This document shows, in pieces, positions 12,325 through 23,294 of a stretch of 64,000 nt of DNA (within the stretch, counting starts at the first letter, position 1; each line of letters starts with the position of its first letter). The translations under genes were made by a program, and so were the position numbers. Origin of the DNA: Cordylochernes scorpioides (lineage: Eukaryota > Arthropoda > Arachnida > Pseudoscorpiones > Chernetidae). The DNA is taken from NCBI GenBank assembly GCA_030710605.1, contig CP092874.1, positions 40,620,164 to 40,684,163 on the forward strand, in the 5' to 3' direction. The notes under the pieces are model-generated. The model made no database searches. It was not told the DNA's origin and saw only the letters and a list, made by a program, of their open reading frames with translations.

Positions 12325-12632
12325 TGTCAAGAGGCTCCATCCAGGTGGGACACCTGTCAATCATTCCCTGGACCCCGGAAGGGGGGGACCACAGGTGTGG
12401 GGGGGTTCTCGGGATCTTATCCGCAAATAAGGAAAAACGGGACGCTTTGGTGGCTGGCGACGCTCATTATCATTATCTTTACTTGGGAGAAGTTGTATTA
12501 TTATCTGACCCTCTCTCTCTCTCTATAAAATACCCTCTTGTAGATAATTTTATCGGAGAGCTAGAAGGTAAATACCCTTTATAATAAATTAATTATTCAC
12601 AATTTGCCCTTGCTTTATTTATCTCCGCCACA
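12325..12632 (+). repeat. 3' LTR of gypsy element (copy 1)
   Basis: 308 bp, homologous to the 5' LTR but with many substitutions and small indels, including extra G and CT repeats. It is preceded by the purine-rich AAAGAGCGAGTAA, a plausible polypurine tract. Confidence 0.9.
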
Positions 12633-14129
12633 ATATATATAAAGATAAAATGATCAAAAAAGCTTCTTTATTCACTATTATAGCTTTCGGGTTAAAAAAA
12701 ACACAGGCCTTTTACTATCCCTAATGTTGAAATGACTAATATTCTATTACATAAGAGCGAGTTTTATTAAACAGGTCTGTACAGAATATTTTCTCAATTG
12801 ACCTATATTTCACCCACATATTTGGAAGCTATCCAGTCTATTAAACTAGAAAAAAACAACAAATTGAACATGATACAAGTTTTTTAATCACTTTTGCCTT
12901 TATATTTGCCTTTATTGCCTTTGCCTCGTAGAATGGCCCATTGTAGATATATATGTCGTATTTTTATATGCTGTATTGTTGAATTTGATTAGAATTTTTT
13001 AATGAAACTGATTCCAAGAATATTAATCAAACATTATATTTATTGGTTTACAATAGAGAGAACAAAATATAAAAGGGAAACCAATATTAAACAAAGGAAC
13101 TTATTTCTCTTTCGGTTAGCGCCTATTGACCTGTGAGCTTACACCACTCTGTGGTAACAATTAGTTAATACATATACAACAATAAGACGTATTTTTATAC
13201 TTTTTTTTTACAAATCAACCAAGTACGTTTGTCGAATGGCCAATTAGAAAAAAATAAAAGGATTTAAAAGATGCATGTTAGCAGTATAGCATAAGAAACG
13301 ATAAAAACCAATATATCATCCAATTTTAATTACTTAAATATTGAAAATGTTAATTAAGTAAAAGATAAGAATTTTTCACAAGCTCAACAAAGAACATTTC
13401 TCGAATAGCCAATTGAATATAAATTAATATAAATAAATTCAGCAGATACACACCAGCAATAGAAGATATGCTCTCTCAAAATGCAGCCTCATCCAAGCTT
13501 ATTACTACAGGCGAATTCTTCGGCATCGATAAAGAGCGTTTCAGGAATGAGCTATTGAATAGAAGAACTTCAACATACCAAGAGTCTAGCATATCTATCA
13601 ACAAAGAATCCATTCTATCAACTCTCAGCCAATTAGGGCAGGACACGAGGGAAAGATGATATATCCCTGGGTATCCATCACCTCAGAATCCCCGCAAAAT
13701 TCATCTTCCCTGAAATTGCATCGCGTGATCAAATATTTGTTTGCCAACTAATGGAGCGTCCGGAAATATTTTCCTTCACCAGAGGGTAGCACCAGCCATC
13801 TTCTAGAATCTTCTTATCAAAACTCTTCTGAGTTATGATACCATTTAGTTAGGTTCATATATATATATGTAGTACCGGAGAAATTGTAATTGAATAATAC
13901 TAGTAAGTTGAAAATATAAATATAATGTAAATATGAATATTTAGTTAAATTTGTCATTTTCTTTTACATAAAATAAAGAATTATGATTCATCACACATAT
14001 TATGATAACATATTAAAATGAATTTTAATTTTATAATGGATTTGATTGATATAGAAAGGTTCCAATATTAAAATTATATATTATTTTTATGAAAGATTGC
14101 AATTTATAATTCCAAACGGTGGCAATGAA
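12633..14129. other. AT-rich spacer between gypsy element and minisatellite
   Basis: Mostly AT-rich and non-coding in appearance. It holds one small ORF with stable coding in both copies (listed separately). Copy 2 equivalent: 43548-45034. Confidence 0.35.
13468..13659 (+). CDS. Unrecognised 63-residue ORF, intact in both copies
   Basis: It begins MLSQNAASSKLITTGEFFG and is Ser/Thr-rich with a basic C-terminus (QDTRER). The counterpart 44378-44569 encodes the same 63 residues, while surrounding DNA shows indels. The local base composition is less AT-rich than its surroundings. No signal peptide, membrane segment or domain is visible. It could be an exon, part of an unknown repeat, or chance. 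I cannot assign a function. Confidence 0.25.
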   Translation: MLSQNAASSKLITTGEFFGIDKERFRNELLNRRTSTYQESSISINKESILSTLSQLGQDTRER

Positions 14130-14985
14130 GGTCTTGAATAAATATGATTGTGTTTGATATCGAAGTCTTGAAATTTATATTAATGATGGTTTATGAGAGT
14201 TTTAAAATTATAATTATATTGATAGTTGCTACGGAAGACTTAAAATTGAATATTATGATGGGTGAAATGGGAGTCTTGAATAGATACTAATGATGGTTGT
14301 TATAGAAATCTTATAATTGATATTAATGATGGCTGCTATGGAAGTCTTGAAATTAATATTAATGATAGTTGCAATGGAAGTCTTAAATTATATTATTGAT
14401 GGTTGCTATGGAAGTCTTATAATTGAAATTAATGCTGGAGGTTGCTATGGAAGTCCTTATATTTGATATTAATGATGGTTGCTATGGAAGTCTTAAATTT
14501 GAGATAATATGTTAGTTGCTATGGAAGTAATATAGTTGATATTAATGATGGAGGTTGCTATGGAAGGCTTTAATTTGATATAATGTTGGTTGCTATGGAA
14601 GTCTTATAATTGAAATTAATGCTGAAGTGGCTATGGAAGTCTCATATTCGATATTAATGATGGTTGCTATGTAAGTATTAAAATTGAAATTAATACTGAA
14701 GGTTACTATGGAAGACTTATATTTGATATAATGATGGTTGTTATGGAAGTCTTAAATTCGAGATTAATGTTAGTTGCTATGGAAAGTATTATAATTGATA
14801 TTAATGCTGGAGGTTGCAATGGAAGGCTTTAATTTGAAATTAATGTTGGTTGCTATGGAAGTCTTATATTTGATATTAATGATGGTTGCTATGGAAGTCT
14901 TAAAATTGAAATTAATGCTGAAGGTTACTATGGAAATCTTATATTTGATATTAATGATGGTTGCTATGGGAGTCTTAAATAGGCG
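14130..14985 (+). repeat. Minisatellite, 36/39-bp unit (copy 1)
   Basis: About 20 imperfect units built on GTTGCTATGGAAGTCTTA followed by an AT-rich half such as TTTGATATTAATGATG. Units are mostly 36 bp, with interspersed 39-bp units carrying GCTGAAG or GCTGGAG at the end. In copy 1 several units are 35, 37 or 40 bp. Translated, the units give a 12/13-residue repeat (GCYGSLIFDIND type) in one frame and a hydrophobic repeat in another. I see no flanking gene to which it belongs. Confidence 0.85.
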
Positions 14986-15559
14986 ACAAAAAGGAATAAT
15001 ACTATTAATCTAATAGAAATAAGGATATCAGAAAATAGACGATCTTGAGGTAATAAAATTTTTTATACTGTTGAAATAAACTCAAATGATGTTTAAAAGT
15101 TCGAAGTTGTAAAGTTTTAAAATCTATATATGATGACAGAGATGAAAAAATACTCTAAATTTAATAATATAAAATGATTCATGAGGGTTGAATATTCTAA
15201 GATATAATGTGACTTATGATATTAGTAACATAAAATGTTTATAATAATGGTGGGGTTTGGATGGTTTATAATGGCTGAGTGGTTGAGGTATAGAACAATA
15301 AAACAAAGGAAATATAGCATACAAATTATAAAAAGGGTGATAGCTTGATTGATTTTGAAAATGGATGGCATTGACGAAGATGATTGTAATAAAGATAAGG
15401 GTAACATTAAAAGATGGCATTCTAATTAAGAAAAATATTTCACACTGGGGGTTAAAATAATGTAAAAGTAGTGAAACACACAATGATAATTGAAGAAATA
15501 AAATAAAGCAAATAAAATTATATGAAAAAATAAAAGAAAATATAATAATATAAAAGAAA
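14986..15559. other. AT-rich spacer right of the minisatellite
   Basis: No gene is supported. Minus-strand open stretches (15214-15627) are Phe/Ile/Tyr-rich and typical of chance ORFs in AT-rich DNA. Copy 2 equivalent: 45896-46469. Confidence 0.35.
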
Positions 15560-15892
15560 TAAAATGTTTGTTCTGGTAATAGGATCGGGAGCCGAGTTGA
15601 GCTCATTGAAGAGAAACAGGGGCTCACCTTTGAGAAGCTCGTGGAGTCTTGCAGACCCGTACCCGATCTCGTTCCGCACGGCTTCCAGTTGCGGAAGAAG
15701 TGTTCCGCGGATAGGTGCCATAGGGGGGGACATAGGCACGTGGATCCATCACTTCTTGGAGGACCTTGGTCAGTCAGTCTATCAACGTGTCCACGCTGGG
15801 CCGGATGAAAGTGGCGGGCAACTCAGAAGCGTCCACGTAGTGATCCCCGTCTTCGTCCATAGTCCTTTGTCCACTGTCCGCCATCATAATCC
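15560..15892 (-). pseudogene. Truncated gag-like start of an LTR element (copy 1)
   Basis: On the minus strand a Met immediately follows the LTR-like segment and begins MMADSGQRTMDEDGDHYVDA. It continues through a stop into MAPIRGTLLPQLEAV and LHELLKGEPLFLFNEL before ending in AT-rich DNA near 15560. The position just after an LTR and the acidic, helical character suggest the N-terminus of a retrotransposon Gag. No zinc knuckle or Pol follows because the element is truncated. This identity is inference from context. Confidence 0.45.
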
Positions 15893-16335
15893 TGTCGACC
15901 TTTACGGGTCTACTGTCGTAAACCCGGGTAAGCCAACAAGTGAGTTGGAAGCAGTCGGGGTTGAGTGGCAAGGCGTGCAGAATTGGAAGTCCGCACGGGA
16001 CAGTAAGGATAAAGTTTGGCATCAAAAGACGCTCTCCTAGTACGTCTCACGTGGCACCAGGACCAGGGAAAAGTTGAGGATTAACTGAGAAAGCTCGGCG
16101 TCCTGCATGAAGCCGCGGGGGCAGAGAGGAGCCAAAACGGTGGCCTGGAGGGCCGCCGTGAGACCTAGCACTGAGCGGGCCTCTTCGAGGAATATCCACT
16201 GTAACCTGACTAACTGTCAACATCCGGACCAACGCCCTATTTGTCCGTCTCTGGTTCCCCGGGTGTCCGGTGGCAAGCTGGTGTCACTTTGAGACGACTA
16301 GAAAAGACGTCATACTTTATTACTTACATATCACA
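15893..16335 (-). repeat. GC-rich LTR-like segment (copy 1)
   Basis: Read on the minus strand it starts TGTGATATGTAAGTAATAAA, including an AATAAA signal, and ends ACAGTAGACCCGTAAAGGTCGACA, a 3' end shared in part with LTR-like segments near 18550 and 59500. It is about 443 bp and much richer in GC than its surroundings. The gag-like frame follows directly. Copy 2 equivalent: 46805-47246. Confidence 0.55.
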
Positions 16336-16374
16336 TTGTTTAAATTACGATATATATATATATATATATATATA

Positions 16375-17095
16375 TGTGATAATCTGTATATAGCAATATG
16401 TAACCCCACCACAATCTATGCGATGTATCGTCAAAAGATTTAATAAAAGTTAGGCTTCGCGAAAAGGGAATAACAATTAACAGGATTGCGTCAATCAGGA
16501 GTAAAGGCCACTGCCCAGGACCCATAAAACTAAAGTTCAAAGACCTTATTCTTCCTGAAAGATTTCAATCATGGCGACAATGGAGGTACTAAGCCAATCA
16601 CAGTTAAGCATAACAAATCAACAACCAATCACCTTTAAGCATGACCAACTAATAGAGAATCAGAAGAAAACACGTGGAAGGATCTTCACCAATGAGAAGC
16701 CAAGAGAGTTAATGACGATGATCTCGGACAAGAAGTGAGGGAGAAGGTAGGTGACTCAACTTAAGCTCCAACCAAGATAGTTTCCGTTCCATCATGTGAA
16801 AGGCAAAGTACCTCCTCCAGTCTCATCACTCTCTCCCTTTCGCAAAGTCTATTTTCTATCCCATCCAGATGTGCTCGTTATTCCCCTGTGAAAAAACAAC
16901 CATTCGACCAAGACTGCGCCACCATTCACCAATCCAATCAAATCCACCCAACCACTTATTCACCAGGACTCACCAGGATTCAAATGGGTTGTTACAGAGA
17001 GTCAACAGCAATCCGACAAGGTAAACGCCAATCCTACAGTGAGTAGTAGGATCTTACACAACTTAACAATCGAAATATTATAGAGAGAGTTGACA
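16375..17095 (+). repeat. LTR-like element, plus strand (copy 1)
   Basis: It starts TGTGATAATCTGTATATAGC directly after a (TA)n run and has TTTAATAAAAG about 65 bp in. It ends GAGAGTTGACA, followed by GGATTC and then another (TA)n run. The start resembles that of the polymorphic element at 17719. No coding capacity is seen, so it behaves as a solo LTR. Copy 2 equivalent: about 47276-47995. Confidence 0.5.
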
Positions 17096-17540
17096 GGATT
17101 CAACCCGAATATTATATATATATATGAAAAAACAATAGAAAAAAATAAAAGATAAGTGGGTCAGGTGTTGATATTTAAAATAAAGAAGGCATTTCCTGAC
17201 CACGAGCACATGTGCTTTTTAGAAGGCAGAGCGCCATCTCGTGGAGCAAAATAAATTAACGTTTATTTAACTTGCTCCGTGATATTTGGCAAAACCCAAT
17301 TTTTGATAAATCAAGAAAAGCCATCCACGAAGGCGTTTCGCGCTGTTGGCGCTCGTCAGCGTGGAGTAGGCTGTACCACTGCGACCAAAAAGATTTTTGG
17401 TCCCAGAGGCTTCTTGAGAAACTAAGAAATAATTTTCTCATATGCACAATTTTTCCCCACCTACTTTTGCATTTTAAATGATTTCAACTGTGATATTATA
17501 ACGCTATGCGGCGCTGAGTTTGTGTATACAAAAATGTAAT

Positions 17541-17580
17541 GCCTCGATAAAGGTTGGCGTTCAGCCAGCCGAAATATTGG
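17541..17580 (+). ncRNA. Hammerhead-like motif with longer stem II (copy 1)
   Basis: GCCTCGATAAA is followed by a hairpin GGTTGGC, loop GTTCA, GCCAGCC, then GAAATATTGG. The order matches CUGANGA, stem II, GAAA of hammerhead ribozymes found in Penelope-like elements, but the first box is altered. The stem pairs over seven positions including one G-U. Copy 2 allele: 48441-48480, identical. Confidence 0.4.
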
Positions 17581-17718
17581 CAAATAAATATTTTATTCAA
17601 TCCAATATATATATATATATATATGCTTGAAAATAGAGCAATCCATATATTACAATATTTAATAATAAGAAAAAGAAAAGTTTTGTAAAGAAGGTAGATA
17701 AGATTGTTAGTATATATA

Positions 17719-18620
17719 TGTCATAATTTGTATATAATTAAATGCAACCCCGACCCACTATGTATGCACCATGTATGATATTCAAAGACTTAATAAAGAA
17801 CAAGGGTAACTGGAGGAAAGCAAGTAGCATTAAGATATAGGAAGTAGACCTAAAGCTGGCACGACTATTCTGGGCACCCCTGTGTCAATATTGCAGGGGC
17901 AGAGACCGAGCGTCTCTAGTGACCGCAGAAGTTATATTAGTCAAGATGCACTCAATACTTCCTGACAAAGCAGGACGTATCTGGTATCCACAGCAGTTAT
18001 ATTAGTATAGAGACGCCCAACATTTCCGGCAAAGACAGGACGTATTTGATAACACGGAAGTAAATAAAATCGAAATAGCAACCGACACTTCCTATCAGGC
18101 AGGCCATATCTTTCACCAAAGAGAACCGCGGTCCAATCAGAAGACAGCACCTTAAGTAGGTCAACCAATAGGAAAAGATCATGTGATCATCTCTCAACAA
18201 TCAGAGAGAAACTGAGTCTTGGTGTTAAATCGAGAAGTAAGAACAGGCAGTTACGCTTTGGCTCCCAAGGAGGTGACATCGGCTCTGGACCTCTCCCCCT
18301 CTGCTCATCCCGTAGCTAAGTACAATCACCGCCATGTGATCAGATAATTAACAATCAAAATCGCTCCGCTCTTCTCAAGCCTTCTTTCCTCCAACCCAGT
18401 TGCCTTTTATTTCCAAACCTCATCATGTGTCCTGATTATTCCTAACTGTGTGCTTCACTTACCACTCAACGACTGCGCTTCAATCAAATCTCACCATTCG
18501 CATCCAACAACAAGAAATTCCGTAACGATATTGTCACAGAACGGTTAAGTCGACAGGATTCTACAACAGTGTAATACATCAAATATTGCAGTGTAATAAC
18601 AACTTTTGCATCATATTACA
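17719..18620 (+). mobile_element. 902-bp LTR-like insertion present only in copy 1
   Basis: Copy 2 has an uninterrupted (TA)n tract at the matching place (about 49110-49128), so both ends are defined by comparison. The insertion starts TGTCATAATTTG and ends CATATTACA, with TG...CA termini and short inverted similarity. TTAATAAAG lies about 70 bp in. Near the 3' end is GTTAAGTCGACAGGATTC, then a 64-bp tail to the end. Flanking TATATA hides the target duplication. It has no ORF of note and is best read as a solo LTR or short non-autonomous LTR element. Confidence 0.7.
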
Positions 18621-20842
18621 TATATATATATTTTTATAAATTTATATTTTATCCTTTTTTTTTTTTAATAGATTTTTTAAATTTTTTTATTTTAAAATAT
18701 GAATATAAATAGTTGTATTTAGTAATATATATATAATATGAATTAACTTTTGTTATAAGTTTGGTTATTATGTTTGAAACCCTAATGGTAGACCAGACAT
18801 ATACAAAAAAATTTAAATTGAAGTAATTATTGGAAAAAGAGATCTGCTGGACCGGGAATTCTCAAATAGAAATCCAGCTGGCATTTCATCCCTTCTCTAT
18901 TATGTCAATAGATCTCTTTTCAACCGGATTTTATGTGTTAATATTAAGTTACTTCAGTGAAAAATTTATATGAACAGATATAACAAATACAAGTGTTAAC
19001 AAATTCCAACTGTAAACCTACCTCGTCCGCGATATCCTCCTCTGTAAATAGCTATTTCTGGATGACACATGTTGCGGGGGGGGGGGGGGCATATGTCCTT
19101 CCTTCAAAATTAGACCGCTTATTCTGAAATTTTAGAACAACAAGACAACCAAAGAAGAAAGAAAAAATAGTTAAGGGAAGAAAGACAAACTTTATAATCT
19201 TCACAGTTAAATATATCAATATAACTGATTTAACACTTATTCATCTTCCAATATTCTTTAAAAAGGCAAATTATTAGAGTTTAATAAAGCTATTAATTGT
19301 GAAAATTCACTTTTATTTAATTTCCATTCTCCTCCCCAGAAATTGGAGATTAAACAAAATGAACTCTATACAATATTACTTTAAAAATCTTGTGAAAAAA
19401 TCTTCAAATCAGCTATTTAATTTAAGTTTAATTAACTGTTAAAGATTATAAATTTGTATTAGTTATTATTGAGAGAAAATTGTAGAAAGTTGATTTATTA
19501 AATGGATACTTCCATTTATTTTTTTTAAAAGTATTTTATAATTGATATACTGTTGAAATAATTTACTTGTCTGATACTAAATTTGTTTTTAATAAATTCC
19601 ATGTTTAAATTTTTAACATCTTCTATGAAATTTTCTAATATATTATTTATTCTATAAAATCTTAGAAACTGACCAAAATATATACCACTTTTATAATTAT
19701 ATCTAAAATATATATGGCTCTTAGTTTTTGTGTAATTTTTGACCGAAGAGGTTGACCCCTTTTTTATCTATCTTTTAACTTAACATTAGTTCAGAATGGA
19801 TAAAAAAACTTTGTAGCTCAGCTTTATAATGATTTTATAATATTATTGTTACCAAAGTCAAGTACATTGTTCAATAAATTGATAAATAAAAACCCAATCG
19901 ATCGAAATATTCGGAAACTTTCATATTTTACATCCCCATATACATTTTTATAGATCGGCTTTTAAATCAACCAATAAAAATGCATATTTCATCGTTGCCA
20001 TGGTAACCTCCACATTTCAAAGAGAGTTAATAGACCTGAAATATGTCTTTATAAAAAATATATCTTTAAAAACATCGCAGAAGATATTATGCCTTTATGA
20101 TAAAAACGAAAAAATAGCAAAAGAAAATATTTTCAATTAATAAATCAATAAAAATAATTTTTATTACCAAAATTCTATGATAATTCCATTATTTTTTAAT
20201 TTTATTACTCTGCTTCTATAAAGTTGAATGGTTATAATCAGATTGATAAAAATGTATAATAGATTTTATTGGGACGTTAAAATCAGGCGAACTTTTAAAG
20301 TGGTAGAAATTTTTAACAAAGCTTTGTGTGGGAAAAGAATACTCCGGATTTTATTTTCACTGAACCTTTTTTGTTAACATTTCTTAACAAGCAGGGTTGT
20401 CAGTCAATTTGAAGAATAAATTTCTATATTTATACAGGAAAAATAATCTGAATATATTATTATAAAGGTACCAAAAGAAGGTTGTTAATTTACTTTATAA
20501 AGCATTTAACCAAATTAATATTGTCATCCTAAAAGACATCGAATAGAATATTTATAGATATGTATTATGTTTAATTTTTTGACAACCAAGTAGTCGCTTA
20601 CTGATAGGCTGTTAGGCCAATGGTTTCAAATTGGTTGCTAGATTTCAAAGATGTGACTTCATGCTTAATAGTTTACCCGATTTCTTTTTATCAAGATCAA
20701 TATTTTGCCGATAAAGTCAACTCTCAGCAATAGAAACAACTTCAGCTATGTAGTTCCACCCATTATAATAAACCTTTTTATATTTAAAGAAGAGAAAAAA
20801 AGAATATTACGCCTTAATATATAGTTATTATACTTAAAGATA
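18621..20842. other. AT-rich spacer with a G-run
   Basis: No gene is supported. It includes a G homopolymer at about 19075-19089 (longer than in copy 2) and an imperfect fold-back (about 18808-18848 with 18911-18965) that shares AAAGAGATCT in inverse orientation. Copy 2 equivalent: about 49129-51332. Confidence 0.35.
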
Positions 20843-21365
20843 CAAGGGCGTATTGAAAAGTAAGGTATCCAACTACGCCATTTCCGATCACGAGTTGGTA
20901 GGTGAACTTTGGCAACAGCGCTGTATTCCTTGGTTCCCACGCCACAGTCTCGAACATTCCGCGTGATTTTGGGACACTCAGTCCCTGAATTTCAGCTGTT
21001 TAGGATGAAGCTAATGGTTCGCTCGCCCGCCAGGTGCGAACTGCGCTCAGTCATTCGAATTTTGGATGCAAAAAATGTTCCTTAGATAGAAATTCATCGG
21101 ACAGTTAGTGGAAGTGTTCGTTGAGAAGTGTGAGGACGCTAAAAACGTGCGAGTGTGGTGCAAGGAGTTTTCTGAGGCCCAGAAAAAACGTTCACAATGA
21201 GCAGCGGTCAGGGCGGCCGAGTTTGCCGGAATCAACGATGGCTCGAATCGACTAGATGGTGCGCAATAACCGGAGAGTAACATCTCATGAGATAATGGAA
21301 GATCTTAATGAAGAAAATGGCTACTTCTCCGTGCATATTTTTGTGTCGGATATTGAGACAGGGGA
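20843..21365 (+). pseudogene. 5' part of a third mariner-like element (copy 1)
   Basis: A TIR-like start CAAGGGCGTATTGAAAAGTA follows TA. The coding remnant begins near 21004 and includes CELRSVIRILDAKNV, then WCKEFSEAQKNVHNEQRSG and GRPSLPEST, the N-terminal DNA-binding half and linker of a mariner-like transposase. In-frame stops and shifts break it. It stops near VSDIET at about 21360, where gypsy-like sequence begins, so the catalytic domain and right TIR are missing. Copy 2 equivalent: 51333-51850. Confidence 0.65.
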
Positions 21366-22500
21366 GTTACCCTCAAGTCTCAATGATGATCTCATTCCTA
21401 TTTAAAAAGGATTGTTGACTTTACTATTCTCCAAAAATGTATTTTTCTTGAGAATAGAATGGTTATTCCCAAAAGGTCTACATGAAAAGGTACTTCAATT
21501 ATTACATGAGAGCCATACAGGGACTAATAAAATGAAAATGATGGCTCGTTCATCTATCTGGTGACCCGGCATGTACTCTTCAATATAGATAATTACAAAA
21601 AAGTGTAAAACTTGTCTTTCTAATGAAAGTTTGCCTCATCAAAGGACTGACAGTTGGCCTAAATACGCAGGACCATGGAGGAGGGTTCACGTGGACTATT
21701 TCAATTTCAAAAATTGACTGTTTTTACTAGCAGTAGATTCATTTTCTTCATGGGTTAAAGTTTCTGAGGTACCATTTTCCAGTGCATATTTCTGTATGAA
21801 TTTTATGAGATATTGTATTGCTCGTTACGGATTTCCACAAGTAGTGGTTTCTGATAATGGCCCTCCTTTCTTTAGTAGTGACTTTGGTTATTTTTTGTCT
21901 AAGAATGTCATATCTCATGTGACATCTCCCCCCATATCACCCAATATCAAATGGACAGGCAGAAGTCTCTGTAAGAGAGGTAAAGAAATTGCTAAAAAGG
22001 ATATTATATGAAAACGAGCAGGTGAAACTAGATTTGGCTCTGTCCAGGGCTTTGTTCTTTATAAGGAGAGATGTAAATATTAGAAAAGGGACATCACCTG
22101 CGGAGCTGTTTCTTGGAAGAAAGATCAGATCAAGACTTTCTGTGTTGTCAAGAGAAGAAGTAAAAGTTTCAAAATCAATGGTCAATATGTTAACCGTAAA
22201 TTTAAAGTGGAGAGACTGTGAAATTTAGGTGGATCACTAAATTATCCCTCTTGGTATACAGAAAGATAATTAAAATACTAGGAAGGAATGTTTATTTAAT
22301 AAAACAAGGTGACACTATGAAAGAGTTCATCAAACGACATTAAAAAAATGTTGCCTGGTAAATCACATCCCACTAATATGGATGATGATAAATGTACCAA
22401 CTCCAATCTCAGAGGAAAAAAGTGTTACAACCTCCAGGTACCCTCAGAGGGAGCGCAGATGCCCACAGAGATATAAAAAATAAATAGATAAATAAGAGGG
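21366..22500 (+). pseudogene. Integrase and pol tail of a second gypsy-like element (copy 1)
   Basis: Similarity begins in the region before integrase and shows a zinc-type HESHTGTNKM ... CKTCLSNE, then VDYFNF, LLAVDSFSSWVKV and VVVSDNGPPF of the catalytic core. Frameshifts lie near 21935 and 22185. The stretch ends in a basic tail (YPQRERRCPQRYK near 22440) just before a polypurine tract. Gag, protease and RT are absent: the 5' side is replaced by the mariner fragment. It is a different gypsy lineage from the element at 7467. Confidence 0.78.
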
Positions 22501-22509
22501 GCCAAGCCT

Positions 22510-22522
22510 AAGAAGGGGGAAT
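22510..22522 (+). promoter_or_regulatory. Polypurine tract of second gypsy-like element (copy 1)
   Basis: AAGAAGGGGGAAT immediately precedes the TG start of the 3' LTR, the usual plus-strand primer position. Copy 2 has the same sequence at 52999-53011. Confidence 0.75.
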
Positions 22523-22774
22523 TGATGTATGTAGTTGTTTATTTGTTTTGCATATTTTTCATTTACAAATTAATCTCATAATTTAGTCTGTGAAAATAAA
22601 AATATTGGACAGGTGACGAAAACAAAACAAAACAAAAAATAGATGGCTTAATGTTATGTAGTTATGATATATAATTAATTGTGATGATATATATTTACTT
22701 GTGATGTTTATGTAATTTTTATCTTCATTGAATAAAATATCTAAAGTTTAAATGTGTTTTAAACTTTAATAACA
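22523..22774 (+). repeat. 3' LTR of second gypsy-like element (copy 1)
   Basis: It begins TGATGTATGTAG after the polypurine tract. The end at TTTAATAACA is a guess from the TG...CA rule and a TGAATAAAATAT signal about 45 bp earlier. No 5' LTR is present. Copy 2 equivalent: 53012-53263. Confidence 0.55.
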
Positions 22775-23087
22775 AGCACAAAACAGCAATATGTTTTCAT
22801 TTATAATTTAAATTAAATACTTTTATTTTTAATGATATTAGAACAATATATTTTTATGTTTTTATGTTGTAGTAATTTTTATTCAATTTTTTTTATTTCA
22901 ATAAGCAAATTTTGATTGTTATATGGACATAATTTTATTTGTGTGCGTAACTTAATGGTTTTGAAGAACTGAGAAATATTTAAAAGTTTAAAACTAGATT
23001 TAGGGGGTATTATCACCATTTTATAATTTAAATTTGAATAATTTAATAATAAAAAACAAAAACCTTGAAGTTAAACAACAACATATA

Positions 23088-23294
23088 TGTTGTAAGATTT
23101 AGGTACTTACAGCTTGTAGGAAGGCATGAGGACGTTGAGGATTATATGATAATAATCTTTATTATCCATTTAGCAAGAAAGACAAAGTTATGGTAGCGAA
23201 CAGTTATTGAAGTATAGAGAAGAAGGTAAACAAACAGTTGTGATGATGATAGGTCCAGTGTGGCGCTAGCTGTCGTAGCATTCAGTATCCAACA
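23088..23294 (-). repeat. 3' LTR of copia element
   Basis: 207 bp, the same as the 5' LTR apart from one substitution (GCGAACAG versus GCGAGCAG on the plus strand) and one missing T. On the minus strand it is preceded by the G-rich GCCGGGGATT, a likely polypurine tract. Confidence 0.93.

Larger units (their letters stand above)
7467..12632 (+). mobile_element. Ty3/gypsy LTR retrotransposon, full length but dead (copy 1)
   Basis: Two LTRs beginning TGTCAAGA and ending CCGC(G/C)ACA bound a 5166-bp element. ATAT flanks both sides (7461-7466 and 12633-12638), a 4-6 bp target duplication whose exact length is hidden by the AT run. Inside, the order is Gag, protease, reverse transcriptase, RNase H, integrase, which defines Ty3/gypsy. 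There is no envelope-like ORF after integrase. The LTRs differ from each other at many sites, so the insertion is not recent. The element occurs at the same place in both copies. Confidence 0.93.

Noticed and set aside
14130-14985. Regular repeat array as a CRISPR locus
   Set aside because: Units are contiguous, variable and lack unique spacers, and the window is eukaryotic. It is a minisatellite.
15564-16040. 158-codon plus-strand ORF in the GC-rich segment (also 46476-46952)
   Set aside because: The two alleles differ in frame over the first third, and the minus strand carries the better coding signal and the LTR context.
18808-18965. Imperfect fold-back sharing AAAGAGATCT, as a MITE
   Set aside because: The arms match only in short pieces and no target duplication is visible, so I did not call an element.
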